From assembly GCA_002414205.1 (NCBI GenBank), contig DHYQ01000094.1, positions 1 through 14,471 of the forward strand: DNA of 14,471 nt, read 5' to 3'. The notes under the pieces were generated by a model. That model did no database searches, was not told where the DNA came from, and worked only from the letters and a program-made list of their open reading frames with translations. The position numbers were made by a program, and so were the translations under genes. Of the stretch, positions 14,301-14,471 are shown piece after piece; position 1 is the first letter of the stretch, and every line of letters begins with the position of its first letter. This DNA is from Gallionellaceae bacterium UBA5126. Lineage in GTDB: Bacteria > Pseudomonadota > Gammaproteobacteria > Burkholderiales > Gallionellaceae.

Positions 14301-14471
14301 TTATTTCACCCCATCCACCTGCACTTGCAGCCACCACTCCAGTAGCGCGAGGTGCCAGAGTTTGCTGCCTTGGATGCGGGTGAGGTGGGCGTCGGGGGCG
14401 GCCAGCAGGCGTTGGACGTAGCAGCGGCGGTAGAGGCCGCGTTGGAGGCAGGCGTGGGAATCCAGCAGGGG
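14301..14471 (-). CDS. Asparagine synthase-like (glutamine-hydrolysing) enzyme, C-terminal fragment
   Basis: Minus-strand frame open from the right edge for 56 residues to TAA. The segment RRCYVQRLLA and the final GSKLWHLALLEWWLQVQVDG match the C-terminal tail of class II asparagine synthetases, where a D/R..YV..LL helix and an ..LW.LL.LE.W... helix close the synthetase domain. The family forms amide bonds using ATP and glutamine, either for asparagine or in surface polysaccharide and natural-product modification. The N-terminal glutaminase and ATP sites lie outside the window, so the call rests on the tail alone. Confidence 0.6.
   Translation of the reverse strand, partial: PLLDSHACLQRGLYRRCYVQRLLAAPDAHLTRIQGSKLWHLALLEWWLQVQVDGVK

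Overview
The window looks like chromosomal DNA from a Gram-negative proteobacterium, beta- or gamma-type; I cannot place it more precisely. The basis is lipoprotein and Tat signals, a short type I QueF, a DUF1615 lipoprotein, a DUF898-M48 gene pair, Shine-Dalgarno sites of the AGGAG type and mid-range GC. Genes are densely packed. I see no tRNA, rRNA, CRISPR array, transposase or integrase, and no sign of a mobile element.

Left part (1-6048, all on the minus strand, so transcribed right to left): a six-gene array that reads as one envelope-associated unit. In transcription order it is an SPFH/band-7 protein with a C-terminal SHOCT-like tail; a protein with two zinc-ribbon + DUF4178 units followed by a membrane-anchored extracytoplasmic domain; an unnamed 46-residue single-pass membrane protein; a half-length DUF350 membrane protein; a seven-TM protein with a spermidine-synthase-like domain; and a Tat/lipobox FAD oxidoreductase that runs off the left edge. 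The last two genes overlap by one base (TAATG). SPFH, DUF4178, DUF350 and membrane spermidine synthase are, as I recall, known to co-occur in envelope-stress neighbourhoods. The detailed function is unknown. This is the most interesting part of the window.

Middle (6049-10430): a 250-bp leader region with dyad symmetries, then a DUF1615 lipoprotein (minus) divergent from a large two-domain M16 zinc peptidase (plus). Two strong hairpins separate the peptidase from the convergent gene queF.

Right part (10431-14471): queF (minus, queuosine synthesis) has a clear -10 box. Next, divergently, come a DUF898/YjgN-like membrane protein and an M48 metallopeptidase whose start overlaps its stop (ATGA). 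Converging on them with a 4-bp gap is a small DUF1311/LprI-like secreted protein. After it lie a secreted four-cysteine protein I do not recognise and, at the right edge, the C-terminus of an asparagine-synthase-like enzyme, all on the minus strand.

Together the window is rich in envelope functions: SPFH scaffold, exported FAD enzyme, lipoproteins, and M16 and M48 peptidases. Only queF and the asparagine synthase fragment are clearly metabolic.
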